Positions 35,829 through 45,080 of a stretch of 64,000 bases of DNA are shown piece after piece. The stretch is from NCBI RefSeq assembly GCF_000012945.1, contig NC_007511.1, positions 2,666,001 through 2,730,000 on the forward strand. Reading direction: 5' to 3'. Source of the stretch: Burkholderia lata (GTDB lineage Bacteria; Pseudomonadota; Gammaproteobacteria; Burkholderiales; Burkholderiaceae). Below the pieces are notes generated by a model. It was not told where the DNA came from. It ran no database searches and saw only the letters and a list, made by a program, of their open reading frames with translations. Position 1 is the first letter of the stretch; every line of letters begins with the position of its first letter. Made by a program: the position numbers and the translations under genes.

Positions 35829-36758
35829 TCAGGCGGGGCCCGGCGTCCATCGCAACGTCGCCTGCAGCGACTCGCCGGGCGCCAGCACGCAGCCGCCGAC
35901 GAGCGAGGCAGGTTCCTTCGCATTGAAGCTGTCCGTCGTGTTCGTGACGGGCTCGACGCACAGCGCGTCGGCGCCGGCCGGTGCGTACACGACGAGCTGG
36001 TCGAACGGCCGCTCGGCCCGCAGCACGACCTGGCGACCGCGCTCCGGCCAGATCACCGTGGCCTCGCGCGACCAGCCGACGAAATTGTTGTCGAGATCGA
36101 ATGCGTCGGCCGGCATCCCGTTGCGCAGTGCGTCGACGGCGGGATGCGCGCCGACGCGGAGCGGCAGCACGTCCGCATCGGCGTGCCACATCGCATCGAC
36201 GTGCGCCTTCACGACGGTGTGCGGCGTGCGCAGGTAATACGGGTGATGGCCCATGCCGAACGGCATCGGCAGCGCGCCGAGGTTGCGCGCGGAAAGCGTG
36301 ATCGACAGCGTATCGCCGTCGAGCCGGATCGACTGGCGCGCCTCGTAATGGAACGGCCAGTCACCGGCGCGGCCTGCTTCAGGACGATGCTCGAAACGCA
36401 GGTCGACCTGCGTGTCGTCGAGCCGTTCGACCTGCCAAGGCCGCCGCCAGCCGTGGCCGTGCAGCGCATGACGATACGCATCGTCCGGGCCGGACAGGTC
36501 GATCGTGCGGCCGTCGAAGTCGAACTTCGCGTCGCGGATGCGGTTGCAGTACGGGAACAGTGGAAAGCTCGCCATGCCGAGCGGATCGCCGCTCGCGAGC
36601 GCCGCGTCGGTAGCCGGCCGGAACCAGTGTCGCGGGCCGTCGGGCGCGGCTTCGTAGTACGCGGCGATCGAGCCGCCGGCCTGCGGCGCGACGCACACGC
36701 GGGTCGCGCCACTGGCGAGTTCGATCAGGTCGGCGTTGCGGGGCGTTCCCATCGGCAT
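35829..36758 (-). CDS. galM: Aldose 1-epimerase (galactose mutarotase)
   Basis: 309 residues of the GalM fold: MASFPLFPYCNRIRDAKFDF, ALHGHGWRRPWQVE with the substrate-binding histidine, and MPFGMGHHPYYLRTP. The family interconverts anomers of aldoses. Its position between the sugar ABC operon and the divergent LacI gene indicates it prepares an imported sugar, probably galactose or galactofuranose, for catabolism. It is upstream of ytfQ on the same strand, with a 125-base operator-containing gap. Confidence 0.9.
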   Translation of the reverse strand: MPMGTPRNADLIELASGATRVCVAPQAGGSIAAYYEAAPDGPRHWFRPATDAALASGDPLGMASFPLFPYCNRIRDAKFDFDGRTIDLSGPDDAYRHALHGHGWRRPWQVERLDDTQVDLRFEHRPEAGRAGDWPFHYEARQSIRLDGDTLSITLSARNLGALPMPFGMGHHPYYLRTPHTVVKAHVDAMWHADADVLPLRVGAHPAVDALRNGMPADAFDLDNNFVGWSREATVIWPERGRQVVLRAERPFDQLVVYAPAGADALCVEPVTNTTDSFNAKEPASLVGGCVLAPGESLQATLRWTPGPA

Positions 36759-36858
36759 CGTTCATCCCGGGATGACACTGGCGACCCCGTCGGCAGGATG
36801 GCAGCACCCGGCCGCGGGCATGTGCGGCAAAGCATGGCACGGTGCGGCACGCGCGGTC

Positions 36859-36883
36859 AATAATATTTGTTGATATTATTATC
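36859..36883. promoter_or_regulatory. AT-rich palindrome between galM and lacI-type gene
   Basis: AATAATAT and ATATTATT form a perfect inverted repeat with a 6-base spacer; the right arm also belongs to GATATTATTATC. It sits in the divergent promoter region and is the likely operator for both galM and the repressor gene. Confidence 0.6.
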
Positions 36884-37029
36884 TGGGAAACGGCGTGCCT
36901 GGCGGGGCACGCGTAAAGCTTGATTGCCGGCCTGGTTGGCCGATGTTACCGTCGGTCAGATTGATCCGACCCGCTGTTTATCGCCGTCGTTATTTGTTCA
37001 TCCTGTCGAGGCCGGACCGCGCTCCTACC

Positions 37030-38100
37030 GTGAAACGCTCTACTCAACGTCGCCCCACGATGACCGACATCGCCAAGCTTGCCGGCGTGTCGCAATCCAC
37101 CGTCTCCCTCGTGCTGAACAACGCGGCGGGCACGAAGTTCTCGGACGCCACGCGCGACAAGGTCGTGAAGATCGCGCAAGAGCTCGGCTACCGCTTCCTG
37201 CCGCGCGAAGTGGCGATGACGCACGACGGCGAGCGCGACCTGATCGTCTATCTCGCCGACGAAATCTCGACGAGCCCGCACCCGGTCGTCAACATCGACG
37301 GCGCGCGCGACGCGGCCTACGCGAACGGCAAGCTGCTCGCCGTGTACTCGACGCACGGCAACGTCGACATCGAGCGCCAGGTGCTCGAATCCGTGCTCGC
37401 GATGCCGAACCTGCTCGGCGTCGTCTATGCGACCGTCTACACGCGCAAGGTCACGCTGCCGTCCGAACTGCTGCGCGTGCCGGCCGTGCTGCTCAACTGC
37501 TACACGGCGGAAAGCGGGCTGTCGTCGATCGTGCCGGCCGAAGTCGCGGGCGGGCATGCAGCCACCGAATACCTGCTGCGCGCGGGCCACCGGCGCATCG
37601 GCTACATCAACGGCGAGCCGTGGCAGGACGCCGCGAAGGACCGCCTGAAGGGCTATCGCACCGCGCTCGCGACGGCCGACATCCCGTTCGCGCCGGAACT
37701 CGTGCGCGACGGCGACTGGGGTTCGGATACCGGCTTCGAGCAGACGCTGTCGCTGCTACGCGAGCCGCATCCGCCCACCGCGATCTTCTGCGCGAACGAC
37801 CTGATGGCGCTCGGCGCGATCGAGGCCGTCAAGCATCTGGGGATGCGCGTGCCCGACGACGTATCGGTGCTCGGCTACGACGACCAGGAAATCGCGCGAC
37901 ACACGCACCCGCCGCTGTCGACGATCGTGTTGCCGAACTATGAGCTCGGCCGCTGGGCGGTCGAGATCCTGCTGCAGGAAGAGCAGAACCGCGCGGTCGG
38001 GATGCCCGTGCGCCGTCGCGCGATCAAGCTCGACGGCCCGCTGGTCGAGCGCGGGTCGGTGCGCGCCGTCGAGACGGTCACGCAGTCGGCGAACGCGTAA
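37030..38100 (+). CDS. LacI family transcriptional repressor
   Basis: 356 residues. The DNA-binding domain starts MTDIAKLAGVSQSTVSLVLN and the hinge follows (FSDATRDKVVKIAQELGYRF). The sugar-binding domain includes ATEYLLRAGHRRIGYINGEP and AIFCANDLMALGAIEAVKHL. GTG at 37030 (VKRSTQRRPTMTDIA) is preferred; ATG at 37060 would remove ten residues. It is divergent from galM and upstream of the glycoside hydrolase gene, so it probably represses the whole sugar locus in the absence of ligand. Confidence 0.9.
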   Translation: MKRSTQRRPTMTDIAKLAGVSQSTVSLVLNNAAGTKFSDATRDKVVKIAQELGYRFLPREVAMTHDGERDLIVYLADEISTSPHPVVNIDGARDAAYANGKLLAVYSTHGNVDIERQVLESVLAMPNLLGVVYATVYTRKVTLPSELLRVPAVLLNCYTAESGLSSIVPAEVAGGHAATEYLLRAGHRRIGYINGEPWQDAAKDRLKGYRTALATADIPFAPELVRDGDWGSDTGFEQTLSLLREPHPPTAIFCANDLMALGAIEAVKHLGMRVPDDVSVLGYDDQEIARHTHPPLSTIVLPNYELGRWAVEILLQEEQNRAVGMPVRRRAIKLDGPLVERGSVRAVETVTQSANA

Positions 38101-38122
38101 GCCACACCCTCCCCTGAATACG

Positions 38123-38150
38123 GCACGGGCAGCGCATGCGCTGCCCGTGC
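38123..38150 (+). terminator. Perfect 28-base palindrome after LacI gene
   Basis: GCACGGGCAGCGCA and its exact complement meet with no loop bases, 22 bases past the repressor stop, and are followed by TTCGTGTT. The position and stem strength indicate a terminator for the rightward gene. Confidence 0.6.
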
Positions 38151-38243
38151 TTCGTGTTGCCGTACGCCCGCCATTCCTCCCCGGCCATTACCCCGCCCCG
38201 CTCGCCCCTGTTCCAACGCCAGCTTCAGGGTAAACACCATCAC

Positions 38244-38264
38244 TAAATTATTAGTAATAATTTA
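38244..38264. promoter_or_regulatory. 21-base AT palindrome upstream of glycoside hydrolase
   Basis: TAAATTATTA and TAATAATTTA flank a single G, a perfect palindrome. It lies in the 390-base gap between the LacI gene and the hydrolase, which holds no other recognisable feature apart from the terminator near 38123. Its TTATTA core resembles the palindromes near ytfQ and galM. Confidence 0.55.
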
Positions 38265-38490
38265 AAAGCATTTCTATACTTGCGTCGGCGTCGGGCACAA
38301 CCCCGCGCCACGACACAGCAGCACGACGAGACGGTGACCGGAAGCGAATGCGCGCGAACCCGCCGCGCTGCCCGCTCCGCCCGTCCGCACCTCACACGCC
38401 TACCGTCCCGTGACGCTTCCTGTCCGGACACCGTTTCATCCGCATCGAGTCACCAGTCGTCCGCTTCTCCTCATTGATCCGGAGTCCAGA

Positions 38491-40809
38491 ATGACTATCA
38501 CGTCTCGTCTCAAGCCCGCCGCACTGGCTATCCTCGTCGTGCTCGCCTCGTGCGGCGGCGATGATTCGTCCGCGCCATCGGCCTCGGCGCTCGCCGCACG
38601 CGCGTCCGTCGACGCCGCGTCGAGCGACAGCGCCGCCACCACTGCCGCCGCCTCCAGCGATTTCATGAATACGGGCTACGGCGGCCCGTCGCGTTTCCCG
38701 AACCAGCTCGTCACGCTCGGCCTGCCGGGGCCGACGCCCGCGTTGCGCGTGTCGTCGCGCGGGGTGCCGCCGTATGCGCCGCCGGCTCCGCCCGTCGCAA
38801 TCGACACGCAAACGCTGACGCTCGCCGACTTCGATACCTACGGCCCGGCCTGGACGAGCGGCGGCGGCAACACGATCCAGATCAGCGGCACGAGCACGGA
38901 CGGCGCGAAGCTCGTCACGAACGCGCAGCATCCGGCTTACGGCCACGCATCGTATGAAGCGGACGTCACGATCGGCGCACCGGCACCGGGCGCGACCACC
39001 GCGAACGCCGGCTTCATCGTGCACGTGACGAACCCGACGGTCGGCACCGACGCGCTGACGGGCTACTACATCGGGCTCGATGCGGTGCGCCACGTGGTAC
39101 AGGTCGGCCGCGAACAGGACAACTGGACCGACTTCATCGACTACCCGGCGCCCGCGGTCGTCGCGGGCAGCACGCATCACCTGAAGGTCGTCACGCGCAA
39201 CAACGCGATCGACGTGTACGTGGACGGCACGCAGGTGATAAGCGTCAACGACGCGACGAGCGGCCTGACGACCGCGCTGCGCGCGGGTGCGTTCGGGCTG
39301 CGCCGCTTCGGCGCGAGCGTCGCCTTCAGCAACGTGACGGTCAGCCGCTATCCGGATGTCGCACCGAAAACGTACGACTTCTCGCGCGTGGTCGGCGCCG
39401 TGTACAACCCGTGGAATGCGGTCAACGCGATCGACTTCTGGGAAAACTACGATCCGGCCACCGTCGACCGCGAGCTCGACTACGCGCAGACGTACGGGAT
39501 GAACACGATCACCGTGTACCTGCACTACCTGAACTGGGTCAACGATCGCGACGCATTCCTCGCGAAGTTCGACAGCCTGCTCGGCATTGCCGCGCGCCAC
39601 GGGTTGAAGGTCGCGCCGATCTTCTACGACGATTGCTGGCACGTCGATCCCGCGTACGGCCCGCAGGCCGCGCCGATCTTCGGCGTGCACAACAGCCGCT
39701 GGGTGCAGTCGCCCGGGCAGTCGGTCGAGCAGCAGTATCTGCAGCCGATCGCGGCCGGCGCATCGACAACGTTCAAGCAGGATCTGCAGCACTACATCGC
39801 CGACTTCGTGTCCGCGCACCGCAACGATCCGCGCATCCTGTACTGGGAACCGATGAACGAGCCGGGCTGCAGCGGCAACGGCGCGCTGCAGCCGACGCGC
39901 GCGCTGATGATGAACGACGCGCGCATCGCGATCCTCAATGCGGGCGCAACGCAGCCGATCAATTCGCCGAACGTGCAGGAACCGGAGGGTGACTACTTCT
40001 CCGATTTCCACGCATTCCATCCGTACGCGAAGAATGCGACGACGCCCGACTACTCGCTGCCGCCGAGCCTGCTCGACAGCCTGAATTCGGAAACATTGCA
40101 GCGCGGCTGGCCGGGCGGCCAGGCGGGACAGACGATGGCCGGCATCGCGTCCACTTACGGCGGCAAGACGGGCTTCCTCGTGTGGGAACTGATGATCGGC
40201 CGCACGAATACGCGCTTCCACTGGGGGCAGACGGCGTCCGCGCCCGCGACCGTCGAACCGGCGACGCCGTTCCAGGGCACGCTCTACCCCGACGGCCATC
40301 CGTGGAGCACGGCCGAGGTGCAGGCGCTCGCGAGCGCATTCAGCTCGAGGCTGCGCGTGCTGAACGCGACGTACTACAACGACACGACGTTCACGACACC
40401 GGTGTTCTCGTCGATCACGCCACTGGTCGATTTCGACCTGAACACCGAGCGCGGCACCGATTCGCCGGATGCGTCTAAGGGGATGAATGCGACGAACTAT
40501 GCGATCCGCTGGACCGGCGCGCTCGACATTCCGAAGGCCGACAACTACACGTTCAGCGTGACGAGCGACAACGTCGCGCGCGTGTGGATCGACGGCCGCA
40601 AGGTGATCGACAAGGAACAGCCGGGGCTCGCGACCGCGAAGGGCCGCATTCACCTGGCGCAGAAGCGCAACGTGCCGATCCGCGTCGAGTACGTGCATGC
40701 GAGCGGGCCCGCCAGCATGCATCTGCAATGGTCGAGCCCGAGCGCGGGCCGCGACAATCTGGTGCGGGTCGCGCAGCGGCCTTTGACGGACGCGCTTGCG
40801 CAACAGTAG
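38491..40809 (+). CDS. Outer-membrane glycoside hydrolase lipoprotein (GH-A clan + PA14)
   Basis: 772 residues. A lipoprotein signal ends at Cys21 (LVVLASCGGDD), with no Asp at +2, so outer membrane. Residues about 100-300 look like a concanavalin-like carbohydrate-binding or LamG/DUF1080-type domain. Residues about 305-620 are a TIM barrel of clan GH-A, with acid/base Glu457 in YWEPMNEPG and nucleophile Glu566 in FLVWELMIG. A PA14-type domain closes the protein (YTFSVTSDNVARVWIDGRKV). Neighbouring Galf-type uptake genes suggest it releases galactofuranose or a related sugar from glycans. ATG 38491 follows GGAGTCCAGA. Confidence 0.82.
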   Translation: MTITSRLKPAALAILVVLASCGGDDSSAPSASALAARASVDAASSDSAATTAAASSDFMNTGYGGPSRFPNQLVTLGLPGPTPALRVSSRGVPPYAPPAPPVAIDTQTLTLADFDTYGPAWTSGGGNTIQISGTSTDGAKLVTNAQHPAYGHASYEADVTIGAPAPGATTANAGFIVHVTNPTVGTDALTGYYIGLDAVRHVVQVGREQDNWTDFIDYPAPAVVAGSTHHLKVVTRNNAIDVYVDGTQVISVNDATSGLTTALRAGAFGLRRFGASVAFSNVTVSRYPDVAPKTYDFSRVVGAVYNPWNAVNAIDFWENYDPATVDRELDYAQTYGMNTITVYLHYLNWVNDRDAFLAKFDSLLGIAARHGLKVAPIFYDDCWHVDPAYGPQAAPIFGVHNSRWVQSPGQSVEQQYLQPIAAGASTTFKQDLQHYIADFVSAHRNDPRILYWEPMNEPGCSGNGALQPTRALMMNDARIAILNAGATQPINSPNVQEPEGDYFSDFHAFHPYAKNATTPDYSLPPSLLDSLNSETLQRGWPGGQAGQTMAGIASTYGGKTGFLVWELMIGRTNTRFHWGQTASAPATVEPATPFQGTLYPDGHPWSTAEVQALASAFSSRLRVLNATYYNDTTFTTPVFSSITPLVDFDLNTERGTDSPDASKGMNATNYAIRWTGALDIPKADNYTFSVTSDNVARVWIDGRKVIDKEQPGLATAKGRIHLAQKRNVPIRVEYVHASGPASMHLQWSSPSAGRDNLVRVAQRPLTDALAQQ

Positions 40810-40824
40810 GCGTCGTTCGCATCA

Positions 40825-40857
40825 ACGCCCGTGGCGCCCTTGCGGCGTCACGGGCGC
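40825..40857. terminator. Bidirectional hairpin between convergent genes
   Basis: GCCCGTG-x-CGCC pairs with GGCG-x-CACGGGC around a short loop, between the hydrolase stop and the convergent hisP stop. No T-run. Confidence 0.6.
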
Positions 40858-40880
40858 TAAGGCAATGCTCACGCGCGACC

Positions 40881-41648
40881 TTACTTCAACCGCCCCGACA
40901 GGAACTGCCCGAGCCGTTCGCTCTTCGGATTCACGAGAATCTCCTGCGGATTCCCTTCTTCCTCGATCTTCCCCTGATGCAGGAAGATCACGTGGTTCGA
41001 CACGTTGCGCGCGAAGCCCATCTCGTGCGTGACGACGACCATCGTGCGGCCCTCCTCCGCGAGCTTCTGCATCACCTTCAGCACTTCGCCGACGAGTTCC
41101 GGATCGAGCGCCGACGTCGGCTCGTCGAACAGCATCACTTCCGGCTCCATCGCGAGCGCGCGTGCAATCGCCACGCGCTGTTGCTGGCCGCCCGACAGGT
41201 GCGACGGATACATGCCCTCGACACGCGGCGCGAGGCCGACTTTCTCCAGGTACTTGCGCGCCCGCGCGATCGCTTCGTCCTTGCTGACCCCGAGCACGGC
41301 CATCGGCGCTTCGATGATGTTCTCGAGCACCGTCATGTGGGCCCACAGGTTGAAGTGCTGGAACACCATCGACAGCTTCGTGCGCATCCGCTGCAGCTGC
41401 TTCTGATCGGCCACGCGCAGCGAGCCGTTGCGGTCGCGGGTGGTCTGGATCGGCTCGCTGCCGATCGTGATCTGCCCGGAGCACGGCTGCTCGAGGAAGT
41501 TGATGCAGCGCAGGAACGTGCTCTTGCCGGAGCCGCTCGAGCCGATGATGCTGATCACGTCGCCGGCCTTCGCCTTCATCGACACGCCCTTCAACACCTC
41601 GTTGTCGCCGAACTTCTTGTGCAGGTTGTCAACGGTAAGCTTGTACAT
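40881..41648 (-). CDS. hisP: Histidine/basic amino acid ABC transporter ATPase
   Basis: 255 residues closely resembling HisP: Walker [19 protein letters not shown], signature [18 protein letters not shown], Walker [15 protein letters not shown]. It powers uptake through the HisQ/HisM-like permeases encoded just upstream. Its start follows the hisM stop by 32 bases with AGGA upstream. Confidence 0.93.
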   Translation of the reverse strand: MYKLTVDNLHKKFGDNEVLKGVSMKAKAGDVISIIGSSGSGKSTFLRCINFLEQPCSGQITIGSEPIQTTRDRNGSLRVADQKQLQRMRTKLSMVFQHFNLWAHMTVLENIIEAPMAVLGVSKDEAIARARKYLEKVGLAPRVEGMYPSHLSGGQQQRVAIARALAMEPEVMLFDEPTSALDPELVGEVLKVMQKLAEEGRTMVVVTHEMGFARNVSNHVIFLHQGKIEEEGNPQEILVNPKSERLGQFLSGRLK

Positions 41649-41680
41649 GCTGGGTCCTTCCTTGCGAATCTGCGAATGCA

Positions 41681-42394
41681 TTAATGGCCGCGCGGCGAGA
41701 GGTACGCGAGCCAGCGCGTCTCGAGCTTGCGGAACGCCCAGATGAGCGTGAACACGACGACGGCGTACAGCACGGCTGCAATGCCGTAGGCCTGGAACGA
41801 CATGTACGTCGCCGAATTGACGTCGCGCGTGACCTTCAGGATGTCGGGCACGGTCGCGGTGAACGCGAGCGTCGTCGCGTGCAGCATCAGGATCACTTCG
41901 TTGCTGTAGCTCGGCAGCGAGCGGCGCAACGCGGAAGGCAGGATGATCCGCGTATAGAGCTTGAAGCGCGACATCCCGTACGCCATGCCGGCCTCGATCT
42001 CGCCGGCCGACGTCGCCTTGATCGCACCCGCGAAGATCTCGGTCGCATACGCGCATTCGTTCAGCACGAACGCGAGCAGCGTGCAGTTCATCGCGTTGCG
42101 GAAGAACGTGTCGAGCAGCACGTGGTTGTGCACGACCTGCAGGCTGTAGATGCCCGTGTAGCACATCAGCAGCTGCACGTAGAGCGGCGTGCCGCGGAAC
42201 ACGTACGTATAGAGCCACACCGGGCCGGAGATCCAGCGGTTCGACGACGCGCGCGCGATCGCGAGCGGCACGGCGAGCGCGAAGCCCAGTGCGATCGACA
42301 CCACCAGCAACCACAGCGTGATCGCGAGGCCGCTGAAGCGGTAGCCGTCGGTGTAGAGATAGCTTTGCCAGTACTGGCTGACGAGTTCGATCAC
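41681..42394 (-). CDS. hisM: Histidine/basic amino acid ABC transporter permease M
   Basis: 237 residues with the polar amino-acid permease layout: [40 protein letters not shown], and the EAA loop [20 protein letters not shown]. The GTG start overlaps the hisQ stop by four bases (GTGA), showing translational coupling. Forms a heterodimer with HisQ in the inner membrane. Confidence 0.92.
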   Translation of the reverse strand: MIELVSQYWQSYLYTDGYRFSGLAITLWLLVVSIALGFALAVPLAIARASSNRWISGPVWLYTYVFRGTPLYVQLLMCYTGIYSLQVVHNHVLLDTFFRNAMNCTLLAFVLNECAYATEIFAGAIKATSAGEIEAGMAYGMSRFKLYTRIILPSALRRSLPSYSNEVILMLHATTLAFTATVPDILKVTRDVNSATYMSFQAYGIAAVLYAVVVFTLIWAFRKLETRWLAYLSPRGH

Positions 42395-43080
42395 AGTGCG
42401 AGCCTCCGGACGCCGACGGAATAACGCTTCTCGAGGTGATGCAGCACGACGTTGGAGACCGTCGTGATCGCGAGGTAGATCGCGCCTGCAGCCAGCGTGA
42501 AGAAGAAGAAATCGAGCGTGCTCTTGCCCGCGTCCTGCGACGCTTTCACGACATCGGCGAGGCCGATGATCGACACGAGCGCGGTGGCTTTCACGAGCAC
42601 CTGCCAGTTGTTGCCGATGCCGGGCAGCGCGAAGCGCATCATCTGCGGGAACAGGATGCGGCGGAACACGCGCCAGCCGCTCATCCCGTACGCGAAGCCC
42701 GCTTCGAGCTGGCCGCGCGGCACCGCGAGGAACGCACCGCGGAACGTCTCGGTGAAGTACGCGCCGTAGATGAAGCCGAGCGTGATGACGCCGGCCACGA
42801 ACGGATCGATGTCGATCTGGTCCCAGCCGAGCATGTCGGTGACGTTGTTCAGCAGGATCTGGATCCCGTAAAACAGCAGCAGCATCAGCACGAGGTCCGG
42901 CACCGCGCGGATCAGCGTCGTGTAGAAGGTGCCGATCGACTTGAGCATGCGGTTCGTCGACAGTTTCGCGCTTGCGCCGATGAGGCCCAGCACGAGCGAC
43001 GCAGCGAGCGACAGCACCGCGAGCTTCACGGTTTCCACCGTGCCGGCCCACAACAGCGGGCCAAATCCTTGGAAGATCAT
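42391..43080 (-). CDS. hisQ: Histidine/basic amino acid ABC transporter permease Q
   Basis: 229 residues from ATG 43080, the length of E. coli HisQ and colinear with it: [40 protein letters not shown], and [20 protein letters not shown]. An in-frame ATG at 43122 would add 14 residues. It lies between the binding-protein gene and hisM. Confidence 0.91.
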   Translation of the reverse strand: MIFQGFGPLLWAGTVETVKLAVLSLAASLVLGLIGASAKLSTNRMLKSIGTFYTTLIRAVPDLVLMLLLFYGIQILLNNVTDMLGWDQIDIDPFVAGVITLGFIYGAYFTETFRGAFLAVPRGQLEAGFAYGMSGWRVFRRILFPQMMRFALPGIGNNWQVLVKATALVSIIGLADVVKASQDAGKSTLDFFFFTLAAGAIYLAITTVSNVVLHHLEKRYSVGVRRLAL

Positions 43081-43254
43081 ATGAGGGATCCAGAACGATG
43101 TGGCTGGATTTTCGACAGCCATTAACCCCGCATCAAACGATATCTGCGCACTACCTGATGCAGCCTGCTCATCAAGTCGGACGCATCACGCGACGCGGGT
43201 TGCACCCACGACCGACGCGGCGCGCCCCGCAACCGATGCGCGCCGCATGGACGG

Positions 43255-44028
43255 TCAGCCGCCGTAGACGTCGAACGCGAAGTACTTCTTCTCGAGCTTC
43301 TTGTACGTGCCGTCCTTGATGATGTCGGCAATCGCGTGGTCGATCTTCGCCTTCAGGTCGGCGTCGTCCTTGCGCAGCCCGATGCCGGCGCCGTTGCCGA
43401 GCGTCTTCGGATCGTCGATGTCCTTGCCGGCGAATTCGAAGTTCGCGCCGCGCGGCGTCTTCAGGAACCCGATGTCGGCCTGCACCGCGTCCTGCAGCGC
43501 CGCGTCGAGGCGGCCCGACATCAGGTCCTGGTACACGCCGTCCTGGTTCTGGTAAGGCACGACCTGCACGCCCTTCGGCGCCCAGTAGGCTTTCGCGTAG
43601 GTTTCCTGGATGGTGCCCTGCTCGACGCCGACCGACTTGCCCTTCAGCGATTCGGCGGTCGGCTGCAGGTTCGCGCCCTTCTTCGTGACGAGGCGCGTCG
43701 GCGTGTTGAACAGCTTGTCGGAGAACGCGATCTGCTCGGCACGCGCCGGCGTCATCGACATCGACGACAGCACGCCGTCGAACTTCTTCGCCTTCAGCGC
43801 GGGGATCATCCCGTCGAAGTCGTTCTCGATCCACACGCATTTCGCCTTCAGGCGCGCGCAGATCTCGTTGCCGAGATCGACGTCGAAGCCGACGACCTTG
43901 CCGCTTGCGTCCTTCGATTCGAACGGCGGATAGCTGGCGTCGACGCCGAACCGGATCGTCGACCAATCCTTGGCGTGGGCACCGACCGCGATGCAGGCAA
44001 GGGCAATACTGAGCGCGAGTTTCTTCAT
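43255..44028 (-). CDS. hisJ: Histidine/Lys-Arg-Orn periplasmic binding protein
   Basis: 257 residues. Signal peptide MKKLALSIALACIAVGAHA, then IRFGVDASYPPFESKDASGK and LGNEICARLKAKCVWIENDF, matching HisJ/ArgT including the cysteine pair. The ligand-carboxylate arginine is in the loop after SSMSMTPARAEQIAFSDK. It delivers histidine or basic amino acids to HisQMP. A palindromic operator lies about 120 bases upstream. Confidence 0.93.
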   Translation of the reverse strand: MKKLALSIALACIAVGAHAKDWSTIRFGVDASYPPFESKDASGKVVGFDVDLGNEICARLKAKCVWIENDFDGMIPALKAKKFDGVLSSMSMTPARAEQIAFSDKLFNTPTRLVTKKGANLQPTAESLKGKSVGVEQGTIQETYAKAYWAPKGVQVVPYQNQDGVYQDLMSGRLDAALQDAVQADIGFLKTPRGANFEFAGKDIDDPKTLGNGAGIGLRKDDADLKAKIDHAIADIIKDGTYKKLEKKYFAFDVYGG

Positions 44029-44150
44029 GGCGTTCCTGTCAGAGGCGAACTGGGCAGGGGTCCCGTCGGGCGATCCGCACCGGTGTGGCCGGCACGGCGC
44101 CCCGCCGTGAACCCTTCCAACCCGGAAATCGCCCTTTCCGGCGACACTCC

Positions 44151-44168
44151 AAGTTGTACATACAACTT
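44151..44168. promoter_or_regulatory. Palindrome upstream of hisJ, HutC-operator-like
   Basis: AAGTTGTACATACAACTT is an 8+2+8 perfect inverted repeat. On the minus strand its core TTGTATGTACAA resembles operators of the HutC histidine-utilisation repressor as I recall them. It is placed for control of the histidine transporter. A HutC-like repressor is encoded at 53743. Confidence 0.5.
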
Positions 44169-44327
44169 TGCCTTTTCCGCAGGTTAGCCAGCAATCCGTG
44201 TTTATCACTAGTTGTCGGCGGATTGTTTCACTAATGGCATTTTTCCTTAATTTTCAATTAATTACGAATTACGACAAGCTAAACAACAGCTTTCTCCACC
44301 CGTACGCGCGCCACCCGGCGCGAGCTT

Positions 44328-45080
44328 TCACTTGTCTAGACCTGGCAATGCCGCACCGCGCTGCCCGTCCGCCATGCCGACCGTTTCCAGACCGACCAGA
44401 CGGTAGCCGAACTGCAACTCGGTCAGCAGGTGCCGCGGGCGTGCCGGCACCGGTTCGAGCTTCTGCCGCAGGTTCGTCATGTACACGCGCACGTAGTGCG
44501 CGCGGTCCGCGTCGTGGATGCCCCAGACCTCGGCCAGCAATTGCCGCGCGGCGATCACACCGCCGCGCGCGCGAATCAGCGCGGCGAGCAGCCGGAATTC
44601 GAGGCGCGTCAGATGGACCGGATCGCCGCCGCGGGCGACTTCGTGCTTGCCGAGATCGACCGTCACGTCGCCGAACCGCACGATCGACGACGATTGCCCG
44701 TCGGCCGACACGAACGCCGCGCGCCGCAACTGCGCGCGTGCCCGCGCGAGCAGTTCGGGCACGCCGAACGGCTTCGGCAGGTAATCGTCCGCGCCCGCAT
44801 CGAGCGCCGCGACCTTCTCCACCTCCTGCTGCCGCGCCGACAGCACGATCACCGGCACCGTCGACCACTCGCGCAGCTCGCGGATGAAGGTCTTGCCGTC
44901 GTCGTCCGGCAGCCCGAGATCGACGATCACGAGATCGGGCTTGCTGCTCGACGCATACATCCGCGCCTCGCGGGCCGTCGACGCCTCGCAGGTGTCGAGC
45001 CCCTCCTGTTCCAGCGCCATCCGCACGAATCGGCGGATGTCCGATTCGTCCTCGACGATAAGTACGCGCGATCTGATCAT
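44328..45080 (-). CDS. kdpE: Potassium response regulator KdpE
   Basis: 250 residues: receiver domain with phosphoacceptor Asp54 in LVIVDLGLPDDDG and conserved LSARQQEVEKVAALDAGADD, then an OmpR-type winged helix (LTRLEFRLLAALIRARGGVI, HYVRVYMTNLRQKLE). It overlaps the kdpD stop by four bases (ATGA). It should activate the kdp operon upstream. The C-terminal tail after GYRLVG is about 20 residues longer than usual. Confidence 0.93.
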   Translation of the reverse strand: MIRSRVLIVEDESDIRRFVRMALEQEGLDTCEASTAREARMYASSSKPDLVIVDLGLPDDDGKTFIRELREWSTVPVIVLSARQQEVEKVAALDAGADDYLPKPFGVPELLARARAQLRRAAFVSADGQSSSIVRFGDVTVDLGKHEVARGGDPVHLTRLEFRLLAALIRARGGVIAARQLLAEVWGIHDADRAHYVRVYMTNLRQKLEPVPARPRHLLTELQFGYRLVGLETVGMADGQRGAALPGLDK

